From the NCBI GenBank assembly GCA_963707875.1, contig CAVPRU010000001.1:310001-374000 (forward strand): a DNA stretch of 64,000 nucleotides. The letters run 5' to 3'. The translations under genes were made by a program, and so were the position numbers. How positions within the stretch are numbered: the stretch's first letter is position 1; each line of letters opens with the position of its first letter. Source of the stretch: SZUA-320 sp963707875. GTDB taxonomy: Bacteria; Gemmatimonadota; Gemmatimonadetes; Gemmatimonadales; GWC2-71-9. A model generated the notes under the pieces. That model was not told the origin of the DNA. It saw only the letters and a list, made by a program, of their open reading frames with translations, and did no database searches. Positions 45,826 to 53,579 of the stretch are shown here, piece after piece.

Positions 45826-46311
45826 TCAGGCTCCGAAGAGTCGGTCAATTTCGTCTTCCGCCTCACCGAGGAACCCGGCCTCGACGCGGGGGGCGGGGCC
45901 CACCCGGGCAAACAGCTCCTCGAACAGACCGGTAAGCTCGGTCACCACCCGGCGAACCCTGAGCTTGACCAGCCCGAGTGTGGTGCTGTTGTCGAACAGG
46001 ATGACCAGGATCACCCGCCGGGCCACATCGGCCAGATAGAGGGATTCGCGCTCACCCTGATGGAACAGCGCCCCGAAATCCGTCTCGCCGAGCATCCGGG
46101 CCAGCTGATCGTTGGCACTGAAGTCGGCTGCGGTGAGCGAGGCGAACGCGATGTGGTCGAATTCCGGGGTCTCACCGGCCGTGGCCAGCATCTGCCCATT
46201 CCGGTCCACCAGCAAGGCGGTCCGGGCCCCGGCCTCCCGCAGGAACCCAGAGAGCACCTGAGCGATGCGCCGGGCATCATCTTCCCGAAGACTCCAGGCG
46301 GAGGCGTTCAC
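45826..46311 (-). CDS. mglB: MglB-type roadblock/LC7 GTPase-activating protein
   Basis: A 161-residue roadblock/LC7 protein: ALLVDRNGQMLATAGETPEF, DHIAFASLTAADFSANDQLA, LYLADVARRVILVILFDNST and TLGLVKLRVRRVVTEL. Located directly before mglA in the same operon, so it probably acts as the GTPase-activating partner. The start overlaps the preceding small gene's stop by 4 bases. The last 30 residues are acidic (AGFLGEAEDEIDRLFGA). Confidence 0.87.
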   Translation of the reverse strand: MNASAWSLREDDARRIAQVLSGFLREAGARTALLVDRNGQMLATAGETPEFDHIAFASLTAADFSANDQLARMLGETDFGALFHQGERESLYLADVARRVILVILFDNSTTLGLVKLRVRRVVTELTGLFEELFARVGPAPRVEAGFLGEAEDEIDRLFGA

Positions 46312-46580
46312 GCGGCCCTCGTCTCCAGCCGGCGGACCAGCGCTGCGGCTTTCCGGCGAAGCAGGGGATGGTGCTCCCAGGAGAGGTAATCGCGCAACAG
46401 CTGCAGGGAATCCGCCGTGGCCGATCCCTCAAGAAACCCGAGGGCGGCCAGTCGTTTGAGCGGCCGGGAACTGAAGAGGGCGGCGCGGTGCTGGCGCAGG
46501 GTACGCTGCGCCGCGAGCCAACCGAGCCCGAGGCCGACCACCGTAGCGGTCAGGATGAGAGGACCCCGCCAACGGCTCAT
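46308..46580 (-). CDS. small membrane protein, unknown function
   Basis: A 90-residue protein with one N-terminal membrane helix (LILTATVVGLGLGWLAA) and a basic, helical cytoplasmic-looking tail (LRQHRAALFSSRPLKRLAAL). The start overlaps the recR stop, and the end overlaps the mglB start, each by 4 bases. The tight packing supports a real, translationally coupled gene. No family recognised. A membrane anchor for the MglB/MglA pair is a reasonable guess from position only. Confidence 0.7.
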   Translation of the reverse strand: MSRWRGPLILTATVVGLGLGWLAAQRTLRQHRAALFSSRPLKRLAALGFLEGSATADSLQLLRDYLSWEHHPLLRRKAAALVRRLETRAA

Positions 46581-47164
46581 GCGACGGTCTGACGGGCCTG
46601 CAGGGCGTGACTCAAGGTGACTCCATCGACGAATTCCAGATCCCCTCCCATCGGCAGACCTCGGGCCAGCCGGCTGACCTGCACCCCCGCCCCGGTGAGG
46701 CGTTCCTGAAGGTAGGTGGCCGTCGCCTCTCCTTCGAGAGAGGGATTGGTGGCCAGCACCACCTCCCTTATCAGGCCCTCCGTCAGGCGCCGTTCCAGCA
46801 GGTCGACCCGGAGCGCCTCGGGCCCCATCCCGTCCAGCGGCGAGAGCCGACCACCGAGCACCAGATAGCGTCCCCGGAAACCGGCCCGCTCGAGGACCGG
46901 CACCGCGGAAGGTTCTTCGACCACGCAGAGGATGGCGTCATCCCGACGGGGGTCCTGACAGGTTGGACAGGGATCCTGCTCGGTAAAGTCTCCGCACCGG
47001 GAACAGGGCCGGACCCGCTCGGCCACCCCGATGAGCGCCGCCGCCAGGGTCCCCGGCCGGTCTGTCGTCTGCTGGAGCAGGTGGTACGTGAGGCGCTGGG
47101 CGGTCTTGCGACCGATCCCAGGCAACCGGGCAAACTCGGTGACCAGGTCCTCGATGGCGCTCAC
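46577..47164 (-). CDS. recR: recombination protein RecR
   Basis: A 195-residue RecFOR-pathway protein: helix-hairpin-helix (FARLPGIGRKTAQRLTYHLL), four-Cys zinc finger (CSRCGDFTEQDPCPTC), Toprim domain (ILCVVEEPSAVPVLERAGF, LVLGGRLSPLDGMGPEAL) and the C-terminal VSRLARGLPMGGDLEFVDGV. It helps load RecA on gapped DNA. Part of the conserved dnaX-ybaB-recR block. Confidence 0.95.
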   Translation of the reverse strand: MSAIEDLVTEFARLPGIGRKTAQRLTYHLLQQTTDRPGTLAAALIGVAERVRPCSRCGDFTEQDPCPTCQDPRRDDAILCVVEEPSAVPVLERAGFRGRYLVLGGRLSPLDGMGPEALRVDLLERRLTEGLIREVVLATNPSLEGEATATYLQERLTGAGVQVSRLARGLPMGGDLEFVDGVTLSHALQARQTVA

Positions 47165-47167
47165 CGC

Positions 47168-47476
47168 TCAGGTCTGGCCGGATGGCTGGGGACCCTGCAG
47201 TCGGCGCATCTCCGCGTGCACCAGCTCGGCGGCACGACGCTGCGCCTCCGCCACGGCTGACAGCACCAGCTCCGCCAGCAGCTCCGCGTCCCGACCCTCG
47301 AAGGCGGCCGGGTCGATGTCGAGCGTCCGGACCGCTCCTCGGCCATCCACGCTGACCCGGACCAGTCCCGCCCCGGCCTGGGCCTCCACGGTCCGATCCG
47401 CCAGTTCGGTCTGCAATTGGTGGAGGCGACCCTGGACCTGCTGGCCTAACTGAAAGAGCTGCTGAAGGTCTGCCAT
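47168..47476 (-). CDS. ybaB: YbaB/EbfC nucleoid-associated protein
   Basis: A 102-residue member of the YbaB/EbfC DNA-binding family: ADLQQLFQLGQQVQGRLHQL, VDGRGAVRTLDIDPAAFEG and LLAELVLSAVAEAQRRAAEL. It forms tweezer-like dimers on DNA. The ATG at 47476 follows GGGGAG and matches the family start. It lies between dnaX and recR, its usual location. Confidence 0.9.
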   Translation of the reverse strand: MADLQQLFQLGQQVQGRLHQLQTELADRTVEAQAGAGLVRVSVDGRGAVRTLDIDPAAFEGRDAELLAELVLSAVAEAQRRAAELVHAEMRRLQGPQPSGQT

Positions 47477-47511
47477 TGCTCCCCTGCCCGGTCGGGACAC
47501 CTGACGGCGAA

Positions 47512-49218
47512 TCAGCCCTTCGGGGGTGACTCGTCCACGATCTCCAAATCTAACTCATCCACCGCCGCGTCCAGCGCCGGATCTACCCCTCGCAGGTCCT
47601 TGAGCCGATCCGCCCGCATCGCGGCCTCGGAAAGGCGACGGGGCCGGGCCGTCGACTCGGAGGCTCCCGCTCGGACGATCAGCGCCACCGGGGCCCCGAC
47701 CCGGGCCGCCAGCAGGGACTCCAGGGTCCGCTGGCCCCGCTCGACCGCCCCCATCAGCACGCCCTGGTCCGGATCGATCTCCAGCTCGACGGTCGGCGGG
47801 GCCACCGCCCCGATCCGGCAGGCCACCAGCGCTTCGCCGAGGAATCGGCTCTCCAGTCGAGCGGCCTCGACGACCCCGGGCCAGGCCCGGCGGACCCCGT
47901 CGTCGGTAAAGGGCACCGATTCGGGCGGGGCGACAGGGGCCCGGGTCTCACCCGACTGGCCAGCCGGCCTGGCCACGGGGGCATGGTCCTCTGGTGCCGG
48001 GGCCGGAGATTTCGATTCGGTGGTGGGTCGCCGGGCCGCTTTGGGGACCGGGGCCACCGCCCGCGCCGCTGGCGTCGGTGGCTCGCCACCGGCCAGGACC
48101 CGCTCCAGATCCACCGTGCGATCCATCAGGGTCCACCGGAGCAGCAGCGTCTCGACCGCCAGTTTGGGATTGGCACTCCGCCGCACGGCCGCCTCCGTCT
48201 CGGTCAGCAGCTTGAGCATCCGGACCCCATCCTCGGCGGTGACCTGTTCCCCAGCGGTCGTGAGCGCCTCGCGCATCCGCTCGGTGATGTCCTCCGGCGT
48301 GGCTCCGAGCCCCGCCAGGATCAGCTGGCGGAGCATGTCGCCGAGCCCGCCGAGGAACTCCACCAGATCGACCCCGGCATCGAGCAACCGGTCCAGCACT
48401 GGGAAGATCCCCGCGGGATCCCGGCGCGCCACCAGGCCGATGACATCGAGGTACACGTCCTCGCTCACCAGCCCGAGCACCTCCCGGACCCGATCGGCCC
48501 GCACCCGACCCTCGCCAAACGACAGGCACTGATCGAGCACCGAGAGGGCATCCCGCATGCCGCCATCCGCCTGACGGCCGATCAGGGTCAGCGCGTCATC
48601 GTCGGCCTCCACCCCTTCGGCAGTCAGCACCTCGCGCAGCCGGTCGCGAATCGCGGCCGGCCCGATTCTCCGGAAATCGAAGCGCTGCAGCCGGGAGAGC
48701 ACCGGGGCCGCCAGCGAGGCGATTTTCTGCGGCTCGGTGGTGGCGAACACGAACACCACGCCGGGCGGCGGCTCCTCCAGAATCTTGAGCAGCGCGTTCC
48801 ACGCCTCGCGGGTGAGCATGTGCGCCTCATCCACGATGTACACCTTGTGGTGGCCGGCCTGAGAGGGGGCGTACATCGCCCGCTCGCGCAGTTCCCGCGC
48901 GTCATCCACCCCGCGATTGCTGGCGGCATCGATCTCCACCACGTCCAGACTGGCGGAGCCGGCCCAGATCCGTCCGCAGCTGGCGCACTCTCCGCACGGT
49001 TCGCCGGTCGGGGCCTCCGGATTGGTGCGCTCGCAATTGAGCGCCATGGCGAGAATCCGGGCGGCGGTCGTCTTCCCTACCCCCCGGGGGCCGGTCAGCA
49101 GATAGCCGTGGCCCACCCGGTTCCGGGCGATGGCTCCGCGAAGCGCCGTCGCCACGTGGTCCTGAACCAGGAGGTCTTCGAAACGACGGGGACGGTACTT
49201 TCGGGCCAGGGCGATCAT
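47512..49218 (-). CDS. dnaX: DNA polymerase III subunit gamma/tau
   Basis: A 568-residue clamp-loader subunit: ALARKYRPRRFEDLLVQDHV, Walker A LLTGPRGVGKTTAARILAMA, four-Cys zinc motif (CGECASC), Walker B KVYIVDEAHMLTREAWNALL, sensor 1 FVFATTEPQKIASL and ILSRLQRFDF-type sensor 2 region. The C-terminal third is Pro/Ala-rich with a tau-like tail. I see no poly-A slippery site, so no programmed gamma product is predicted. The ATG at 49218 begins the conserved region; the longer frame upstream overlaps the SRP RNA gene and is rejected. Confidence 0.94.
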   Translation of the reverse strand: MIALARKYRPRRFEDLLVQDHVATALRGAIARNRVGHGYLLTGPRGVGKTTAARILAMALNCERTNPEAPTGEPCGECASCGRIWAGSASLDVVEIDAASNRGVDDARELRERAMYAPSQAGHHKVYIVDEAHMLTREAWNALLKILEEPPPGVVFVFATTEPQKIASLAAPVLSRLQRFDFRRIGPAAIRDRLREVLTAEGVEADDDALTLIGRQADGGMRDALSVLDQCLSFGEGRVRADRVREVLGLVSEDVYLDVIGLVARRDPAGIFPVLDRLLDAGVDLVEFLGGLGDMLRQLILAGLGATPEDITERMREALTTAGEQVTAEDGVRMLKLLTETEAAVRRSANPKLAVETLLLRWTLMDRTVDLERVLAGGEPPTPAARAVAPVPKAARRPTTESKSPAPAPEDHAPVARPAGQSGETRAPVAPPESVPFTDDGVRRAWPGVVEAARLESRFLGEALVACRIGAVAPPTVELEIDPDQGVLMGAVERGQRTLESLLAARVGAPVALIVRAGASESTARPRRLSEAAMRADRLKDLRGVDPALDAAVDELDLEIVDESPPKG

Positions 49219-49286
49219 CGGCTCATCGCGGCGAGCGGGAGGACACGATCCGGAGCGGACGGCGAAGACCCGTCGGGCCGTGAAGG

Positions 49287-49304
49287 AAAAAAGGGGAATG
49301 CCCC
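49287..49304 (-). terminator. Rho-independent terminator of the SRP RNA gene
   Basis: On the minus strand GGGG-CATT-CCCC is followed by six T residues (49292-49287). Its 5' arm is the 3' end of the SRP RNA's closing stem, so the terminator forms from the last bases of the RNA. Confidence 0.8.
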
Positions 49305-49396
49305 AGGCGACCCGAAGCGACACCAGACATCGCTTAGCGCTGCTACCGGCAAGGTCCTGACGCGATTCGCGCGCCGATACCCTTCGGACCTGGGGC
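49300..49396 (-). ncRNA. ffs: signal recognition particle RNA (4.5S type) with unusual apical loop
   Basis: Read on the minus strand, the closing stem is GCCCCAGG (49396-49389) with CCUGGGGC (49307-49300), followed by UCCGAAG with CUUCGGG and AAUCGC with GCGAUG. The Ffh-binding symmetric loop is intact: GUCAGG on the 5' side and AGCAGC on the 3' side, followed by GCUAAGC. The RNA is about 97 bases, the short bacterial type without an Alu domain. The apical part reads ACC-UUGCC-GGU, where most bacteria have UCC-GGAA-GGA. A -10 TATCTT (49408-49403) sits 7 bases before the 5' end. Location beside dnaX is common. Confidence 0.85.
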
Positions 49397-49402
49397 GCCG
49401 GT

Positions 49403-49408
49403 AAGATA
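49403..49408 (-). promoter_or_regulatory. -10 element of the SRP RNA gene
   Basis: TATCTT on the minus strand, six bases upstream of the predicted RNA 5' end at 49396. No convincing -35 hexamer is seen at 16-18 bases upstream, so the promoter may be extended or activator-independent by other means. Confidence 0.5.
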
Positions 49409-49438
49409 GCCGGGGCGGGCCACCGGGGCCAGCGATGA

Positions 49439-52159
49439 CTAGCGCCCCGACCCCATGAGAATCGCGTTGGTCAGCAGGCCGGCCGGCCCCCGCCAGAAGG
49501 CCCGGAACAGCGGGTCTTCGGCGAACAGCACCACCGTGCCCCGGCCGACGTTTTCCACCACCGCCCAGGCTGAGCCCTTGAGGAAGCGTTCGGTATTTCC
49601 CGGCCACACAAAACCGGAGAGCACCAGGTTGTCGCCGACGAAGGCAACCGGGTTGTCGCCCCGTTTCGAGGGGGTCAGCAGGTCACCCCCGACCAGAACC
49701 GGCAGCTGGTCACCCGGGTACCCGAAGGTCAGCCAATGGGTCCGGTCGAGGGTCGCCCGCACGATGATCCCAGTCACCTCTTCCGGACGCTCACCGCCGG
49801 AGGCGGTCGGAGACACCAGGGGCGCGGCTACGGCGTTGCCTTGTGACAGGGTGGTATCGCCGGCGATCTTCGGGCCCTTGTCCTTGTCCTCCTTGCCCTC
49901 GTCAGCCCCGACCACCCCGACGGTGGTGAGCTCGAGTTCCTTCCGACCCAGCAGCTGGGCCGCCCCGCCGAGAGCGATCACCGCCCCCCCCTCCTGGACC
50001 CATCGCTTGAGTCGTTCCGCCCCGCCGGCCCCGAGCGCCTGGAACATCCGGCCCGCCGACCCACTCGGCAGAATCAGCACGTTGTAGTCGTGGAGGTCCA
50101 CCCGACCCAGCGCGGCCAGATCGATCGGCACCACCGGGACCTCCAGCTCCCGTTCCAGGTAGTGCCAAGCCGCCCCGAACGAAGACTGACTGACCCCGTC
50201 ACCCGCCCCGAGCAGAATCCGCGGGGCATGGAGAGCGACGATGCTCCCGCTCCCGACCCCGGTCTGGCCCCGGTCGGGAAAGGCCGACGCGATGGCGGTA
50301 ACCCGCGCGCCGGTGCGGATGGCGAGCTCCCCGATCCGGGCGTGGATGGTCGCCGGGTTGCGCTGGATCCGCGCAACGTAGCTGCCCACCGGGTAGTCGA
50401 GGTTGTCCGCCCGAAGCGGTTCGGTGGCAACGTTGACGGTGAACCCCTCCTGCAGCAGGTAGATGGCCAGCCGGGTGGAACTCTCCTGGCCGGCGGGAAA
50501 GAGATACGCCGAGCGGGCGCGACCGGAGACCGCGCCGGCCGGGGATGGAGTCTCCGGGGTGATCCGTTCCCCGGTCACCGGGGGCGCGTCTTCGGTCCAC
50601 GCGGCGTCCAGCCCGTAGCTCAGCGGCAGCGACCAGGCGGTGACGTCATAGAACTCATACCCCTCGCGGGTGGCCGCCTCGCCCCGCCGTCGGTTGCGCT
50701 CGAAGCGCTCGATCTGGCGCTGCGCGAAACCCGGATCGAGGGCCGGCTGGGGCTCGAGAATGGCCCGGATCAGCCGGGCCTGCGGCTGATTGACGTCGAC
50801 CACGTAGCTGCCGGCCGGAAAGGTCCGCCGGCTGGCGCCGGCGGCCAGATAGCCATGCGCGGTGGGGCTGGTGAAGGGTTGACTGGTCCGCACCACTTCA
50901 ATGTCCTGACGGGCCAGCAGCCGGGCCACCTGGAGGGCCCGGGCCGGGTCCGTGCCGGCGGTGAAGACGACGCGTCGCATGGCTCCGCTCCGGGTCTCCT
51001 CCATCCCGCTCTGCCGGAAGCCGTAGTAGTCGTGCAGCCGCTCTTCCCGCCCGGCGGCCAGGGTCTGCAGCGTCGCCATCGAAGCCACGAAGTGATGGGC
51101 GATCCCGCTGGCGAAGGTCATCACCGTGCCGTCCGACTTGCGGATCCGGATCTCGGGACCCCCGTCGGTTTCGAAGGTCATCCCGGTGGCGCCGGTCAGC
51201 GCGGTCCAGCTGTCCCAGTATCCCGGATAGAACAGATCGAAGACATCGCGGACGAAGTACTGCCAGCCAAAGCCGTCAAAGGCCTCACCGTTGCCCCGGC
51301 CAAATCGTTCGAGCCACGCCGTGCTCGAGGCCGGCAGGTTGGCGTTGATCGGCAGGGCGGCCGGCGGGAAGTGATACTGATCCGTGGTGCTGTGGAGGTC
51401 GACAAACACCTGGGGATGCCAGCGCATCACGGCGCCGGCGACGGCTCGGGTCTCGGGCTGCGACCAGGCCAGCAGATCGCGGTTCATGTCGAACCGGTAG
51501 TGGTTGAAGCGGCCCTGGATGCTCCATGGCTCGGCCTGTTCCAGCGCCGCGGGTTCATCGCTGCCCACCGCCACCGAGTTGTTCCAAGCCGCCATCCGCT
51601 CGTGCCCATCGGGGTTCATCGACGGGTTGAGAATGGTGATGACCTGGCGGAGGATCTCCTGGGTGGCCGGTTCCTCCGAGGCCAGCAGCTGATAGGCGGT
51701 CATCATCGAGGCCTCGAAACCGGCCGGCTCGTTGCCGTGAATCGAATGGGACAGCATGGCCACCGCCGGCGTCCGCTTCGCGATGGCCGCCGCCTCTTGC
51801 GGACTGGTTCTCCGGGGATCGGCCAGGGCGGCGAGGTCGGTCCGGATCACGTCGAGTCGGTCCAGGTTTTCCGGCGCCGAGATGATCACCAGCCGCATGA
51901 TCCGCCCCTCGACAGTGCTCCCGATGACTTCGGTCCGGACCCGATCCGGAGCGGCCGCGATCATCCGATCCAGCACCTGCTGCTGCTGGTGGTACATGGT
52001 ATGGCGAGACCCGATCGCCGTGCCGAGCAGCGCGTCAGGCCTGGGCACGCTCTCCCGCCAGGGGCCTCGGGCATACCAGTCGAACGATTGGGCCGCCAGG
52101 GGTGATCCAAAGGAGCCCAAGAAGACGCTGAGGGCGAGACCGGCGAGGGGACGACGCAT
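49439..52159 (-). CDS. exported M14-family zinc carboxypeptidase-like protein
   Basis: A 906-residue exported protein, with a signal peptide ending near LAAQ (residue 23). The first 350 residues are an M14 peptidase domain with all ligands: HSIHGNEPAGFEAS (His-Glu pair), MNRDLLAW, VDLHSTTDQYHF (third zinc His) and the catalytic Glu in FETDGG. The remaining 500 residues hold a glutamine-amidotransferase-like fold (VPIDLAALGRVDLHDYNVLI, LPSGSAGRMFQALGAGG) and the ending LLTNAILMGSGR, typical of large secreted M14 proteins. The ATG at 52159 follows GGGAG. It probably trims peptides or cell-wall fragments outside the cytoplasm. Confidence 0.85.
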   Translation of the reverse strand: MRRPLAGLALSVFLGSFGSPLAAQSFDWYARGPWRESVPRPDALLGTAIGSRHTMYHQQQQVLDRMIAAAPDRVRTEVIGSTVEGRIMRLVIISAPENLDRLDVIRTDLAALADPRRTSPQEAAAIAKRTPAVAMLSHSIHGNEPAGFEASMMTAYQLLASEEPATQEILRQVITILNPSMNPDGHERMAAWNNSVAVGSDEPAALEQAEPWSIQGRFNHYRFDMNRDLLAWSQPETRAVAGAVMRWHPQVFVDLHSTTDQYHFPPAALPINANLPASSTAWLERFGRGNGEAFDGFGWQYFVRDVFDLFYPGYWDSWTALTGATGMTFETDGGPEIRIRKSDGTVMTFASGIAHHFVASMATLQTLAAGREERLHDYYGFRQSGMEETRSGAMRRVVFTAGTDPARALQVARLLARQDIEVVRTSQPFTSPTAHGYLAAGASRRTFPAGSYVVDVNQPQARLIRAILEPQPALDPGFAQRQIERFERNRRRGEAATREGYEFYDVTAWSLPLSYGLDAAWTEDAPPVTGERITPETPSPAGAVSGRARSAYLFPAGQESSTRLAIYLLQEGFTVNVATEPLRADNLDYPVGSYVARIQRNPATIHARIGELAIRTGARVTAIASAFPDRGQTGVGSGSIVALHAPRILLGAGDGVSQSSFGAAWHYLERELEVPVVPIDLAALGRVDLHDYNVLILPSGSAGRMFQALGAGGAERLKRWVQEGGAVIALGGAAQLLGRKELELTTVGVVGADEGKEDKDKGPKIAGDTTLSQGNAVAAPLVSPTASGGERPEEVTGIIVRATLDRTHWLTFGYPGDQLPVLVGGDLLTPSKRGDNPVAFVGDNLVLSGFVWPGNTERFLKGSAWAVVENVGRGTVVLFAEDPLFRAFWRGPAGLLTNAILMGSGR

Positions 52160-52191
52160 GACTTCTCCCGCGGCAAAGGAGGCGGAGCTGG

Positions 52192-53061
52192 TCAATCGAG
52201 AATGGTGCGCTGGCGGTGCTGCAGGTGACGCAATTCCCAGGTTTCGGCCACTACCCCGCCGAGCAGGAATACCAGGCAGGAATAGTACAGCCAGAGGACG
52301 AAGAGGAGCAGCGCGCCGATTTCGGCGTCCGCACTCGGGCGCCAGATCACCGAAGCCTCCGCCAGGTAGAGCGCGAAGATCCTCCGGGCCACCTCGAACG
52401 CCACGGCCGCGAAACAGGAGGCCAGCAGGGCGGCGCGGGTGCGAATTCGCCGGACCGATCCGAACCGGTAGAGCACCAGGAACAGCGCCAGGATGATGGC
52501 GAAAGCCAGGACCTCCCCCACCGCCCGACCGACCCAGCTGATGACCCACTCGCTACCGGGCAGTCGGGCCTCGCCCCGCTGGGTGGCATAGCGGAGACCG
52601 AGGGAGATGCCGGTGCTCAGGAACAGCAGCACCAGGGTAAAGACCACCAGGACGATGTCCCGGACCTTGCCCAGCACGACCCCCACGAGAAAACTGCGTT
52701 CGACCTGCCGCACCGACACGTCGTAAATGTGATTGAGGGCAATCCGGACGCTGGCAAACACCCGGGTCGAAAACCACAGGAAGGCGAACACCGCCAGAGT
52801 GGACACCCGCTGGCCGAACTGGGCCACCTCGCTCAGCAGACTCTCGGCAGTCAGGAACCGGGTCGCCTCACCGGAGGGCCGCGGGGGTAGGATCGATTCG
52901 AGAATGCGGCCCAGGGTGGAGGCCGACTCATCGGGGGCCGCGGTCAGGACGGCATTGAGTCCGGTCAGCAGCAGCAGGACGAACGGAATGGCCGCCAGCA
53001 GAGCGTCGAAGGTCAGGGCGCTGGCCAGAAACAGAATCCGGCTCTCGTCCGCGGCCTGCAA
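52192..53061 (-). CDS. YihY-family membrane protein
   Basis: A protein of about 289 residues of the YihY/virulence factor BrkB family, with six membrane helices: FLASALTFDALLAAIPFVLL, STLAVFAFLWFSTRVFASVR, DIVLVVFTLVLLFLSTGISL, VLAFAIILALFLVLYRFGSV and GALLLFVLWLYYSCLVFLLG. Some members were once called ribonuclease BN, without good support; a lipid or solute role in the inner membrane is more likely. Homologues begin 10-15 residues earlier, but only a TTG at 53061 is available in frame, so the start is uncertain. It follows the YtxH-like gene. Confidence 0.8.
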   Translation of the reverse strand: MQAADESRILFLASALTFDALLAAIPFVLLLLTGLNAVLTAAPDESASTLGRILESILPPRPSGEATRFLTAESLLSEVAQFGQRVSTLAVFAFLWFSTRVFASVRIALNHIYDVSVRQVERSFLVGVVLGKVRDIVLVVFTLVLLFLSTGISLGLRYATQRGEARLPGSEWVISWVGRAVGEVLAFAIILALFLVLYRFGSVRRIRTRAALLASCFAAVAFEVARRIFALYLAEASVIWRPSADAEIGALLLFVLWLYYSCLVFLLGGVVAETWELRHLQHRQRTILD

Positions 53062-53117
53062 CGTCCGCCAGACGAAACCCCTGGTGGAGCGGTGCCACCC
53101 CCGGGCGCGATCCTCAG

Positions 53118-53573
53118 TCAGGCGACCGGCTCTTCCTCATCGGGTTCCCGCACCCGACGTCGGGCCCGCGCCGCCGCCAGCCGGCGTTCCAGCTCCGCCC
53201 GGGCGTCGGCCAGGGTCTCGTGCCCGCCGTCCGAGTCCCCAGTCGCCTCGACTGCCTCGTCCTCGTCGGGGTCGCCTTCCTCATCGGCTTCTTCCGCCCC
53301 CGCATCCGGGTCTTCCGCTTCCTCATCCGACCCGTCTCTGGCCGAGGTCAACGCGTCGAATTTCTCCCGAAGACCGTCAATCGCCTCTGCGGCCGACAGT
53401 TGCAGCTCCCTGGCCCGACGCCGCAGCTCCTTGCGCGTCTCCTCACCACTGGCGGGCGCCAGGAGCAGGGCCACTCCGGCGCCCACCGCGGCCCCCAACG
53501 CCAGCCAGCCCAGCCCGGACCCGCTCTGCTGCTCGATGATGATGATGTCGGGTGCTTTGCGCTTCCGTCCCAT
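53118..53573 (-). CDS. YtxH-like protein with acidic tail
   Basis: A 151-residue protein with one membrane segment (GLGWLALGAAVGAGVALLLA, residues 20-39) in the YtxH style (GxxxGAxAGLLxAPxSGxET; here LLAPASGEETRKELRRRARE). It is followed by an amphipathic helix and a long Asp/Glu-rich stretch (residues 83-118), then a basic coiled coil (ADARAELERRLAAARARRRV). Function unknown; family members are small membrane proteins often linked to stress. Between the aldolase and YihY genes on the same strand, with gaps of 6 and 56 bases. Confidence 0.75.
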   Translation of the reverse strand: MGRKRKAPDIIIIEQQSGSGLGWLALGAAVGAGVALLLAPASGEETRKELRRRARELQLSAAEAIDGLREKFDALTSARDGSDEEAEDPDAGAEEADEEGDPDEDEAVEATGDSDGGHETLADARAELERRLAAARARRRVREPDEEEPVA

Positions 53574-53579
53574 GTCTGG

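Noticed and set aside
47512..49218. Programmed frameshift in dnaX giving a gamma subunit
   Set aside because: No run of A residues or A-AAA-AAG-like site is present in the expected region.
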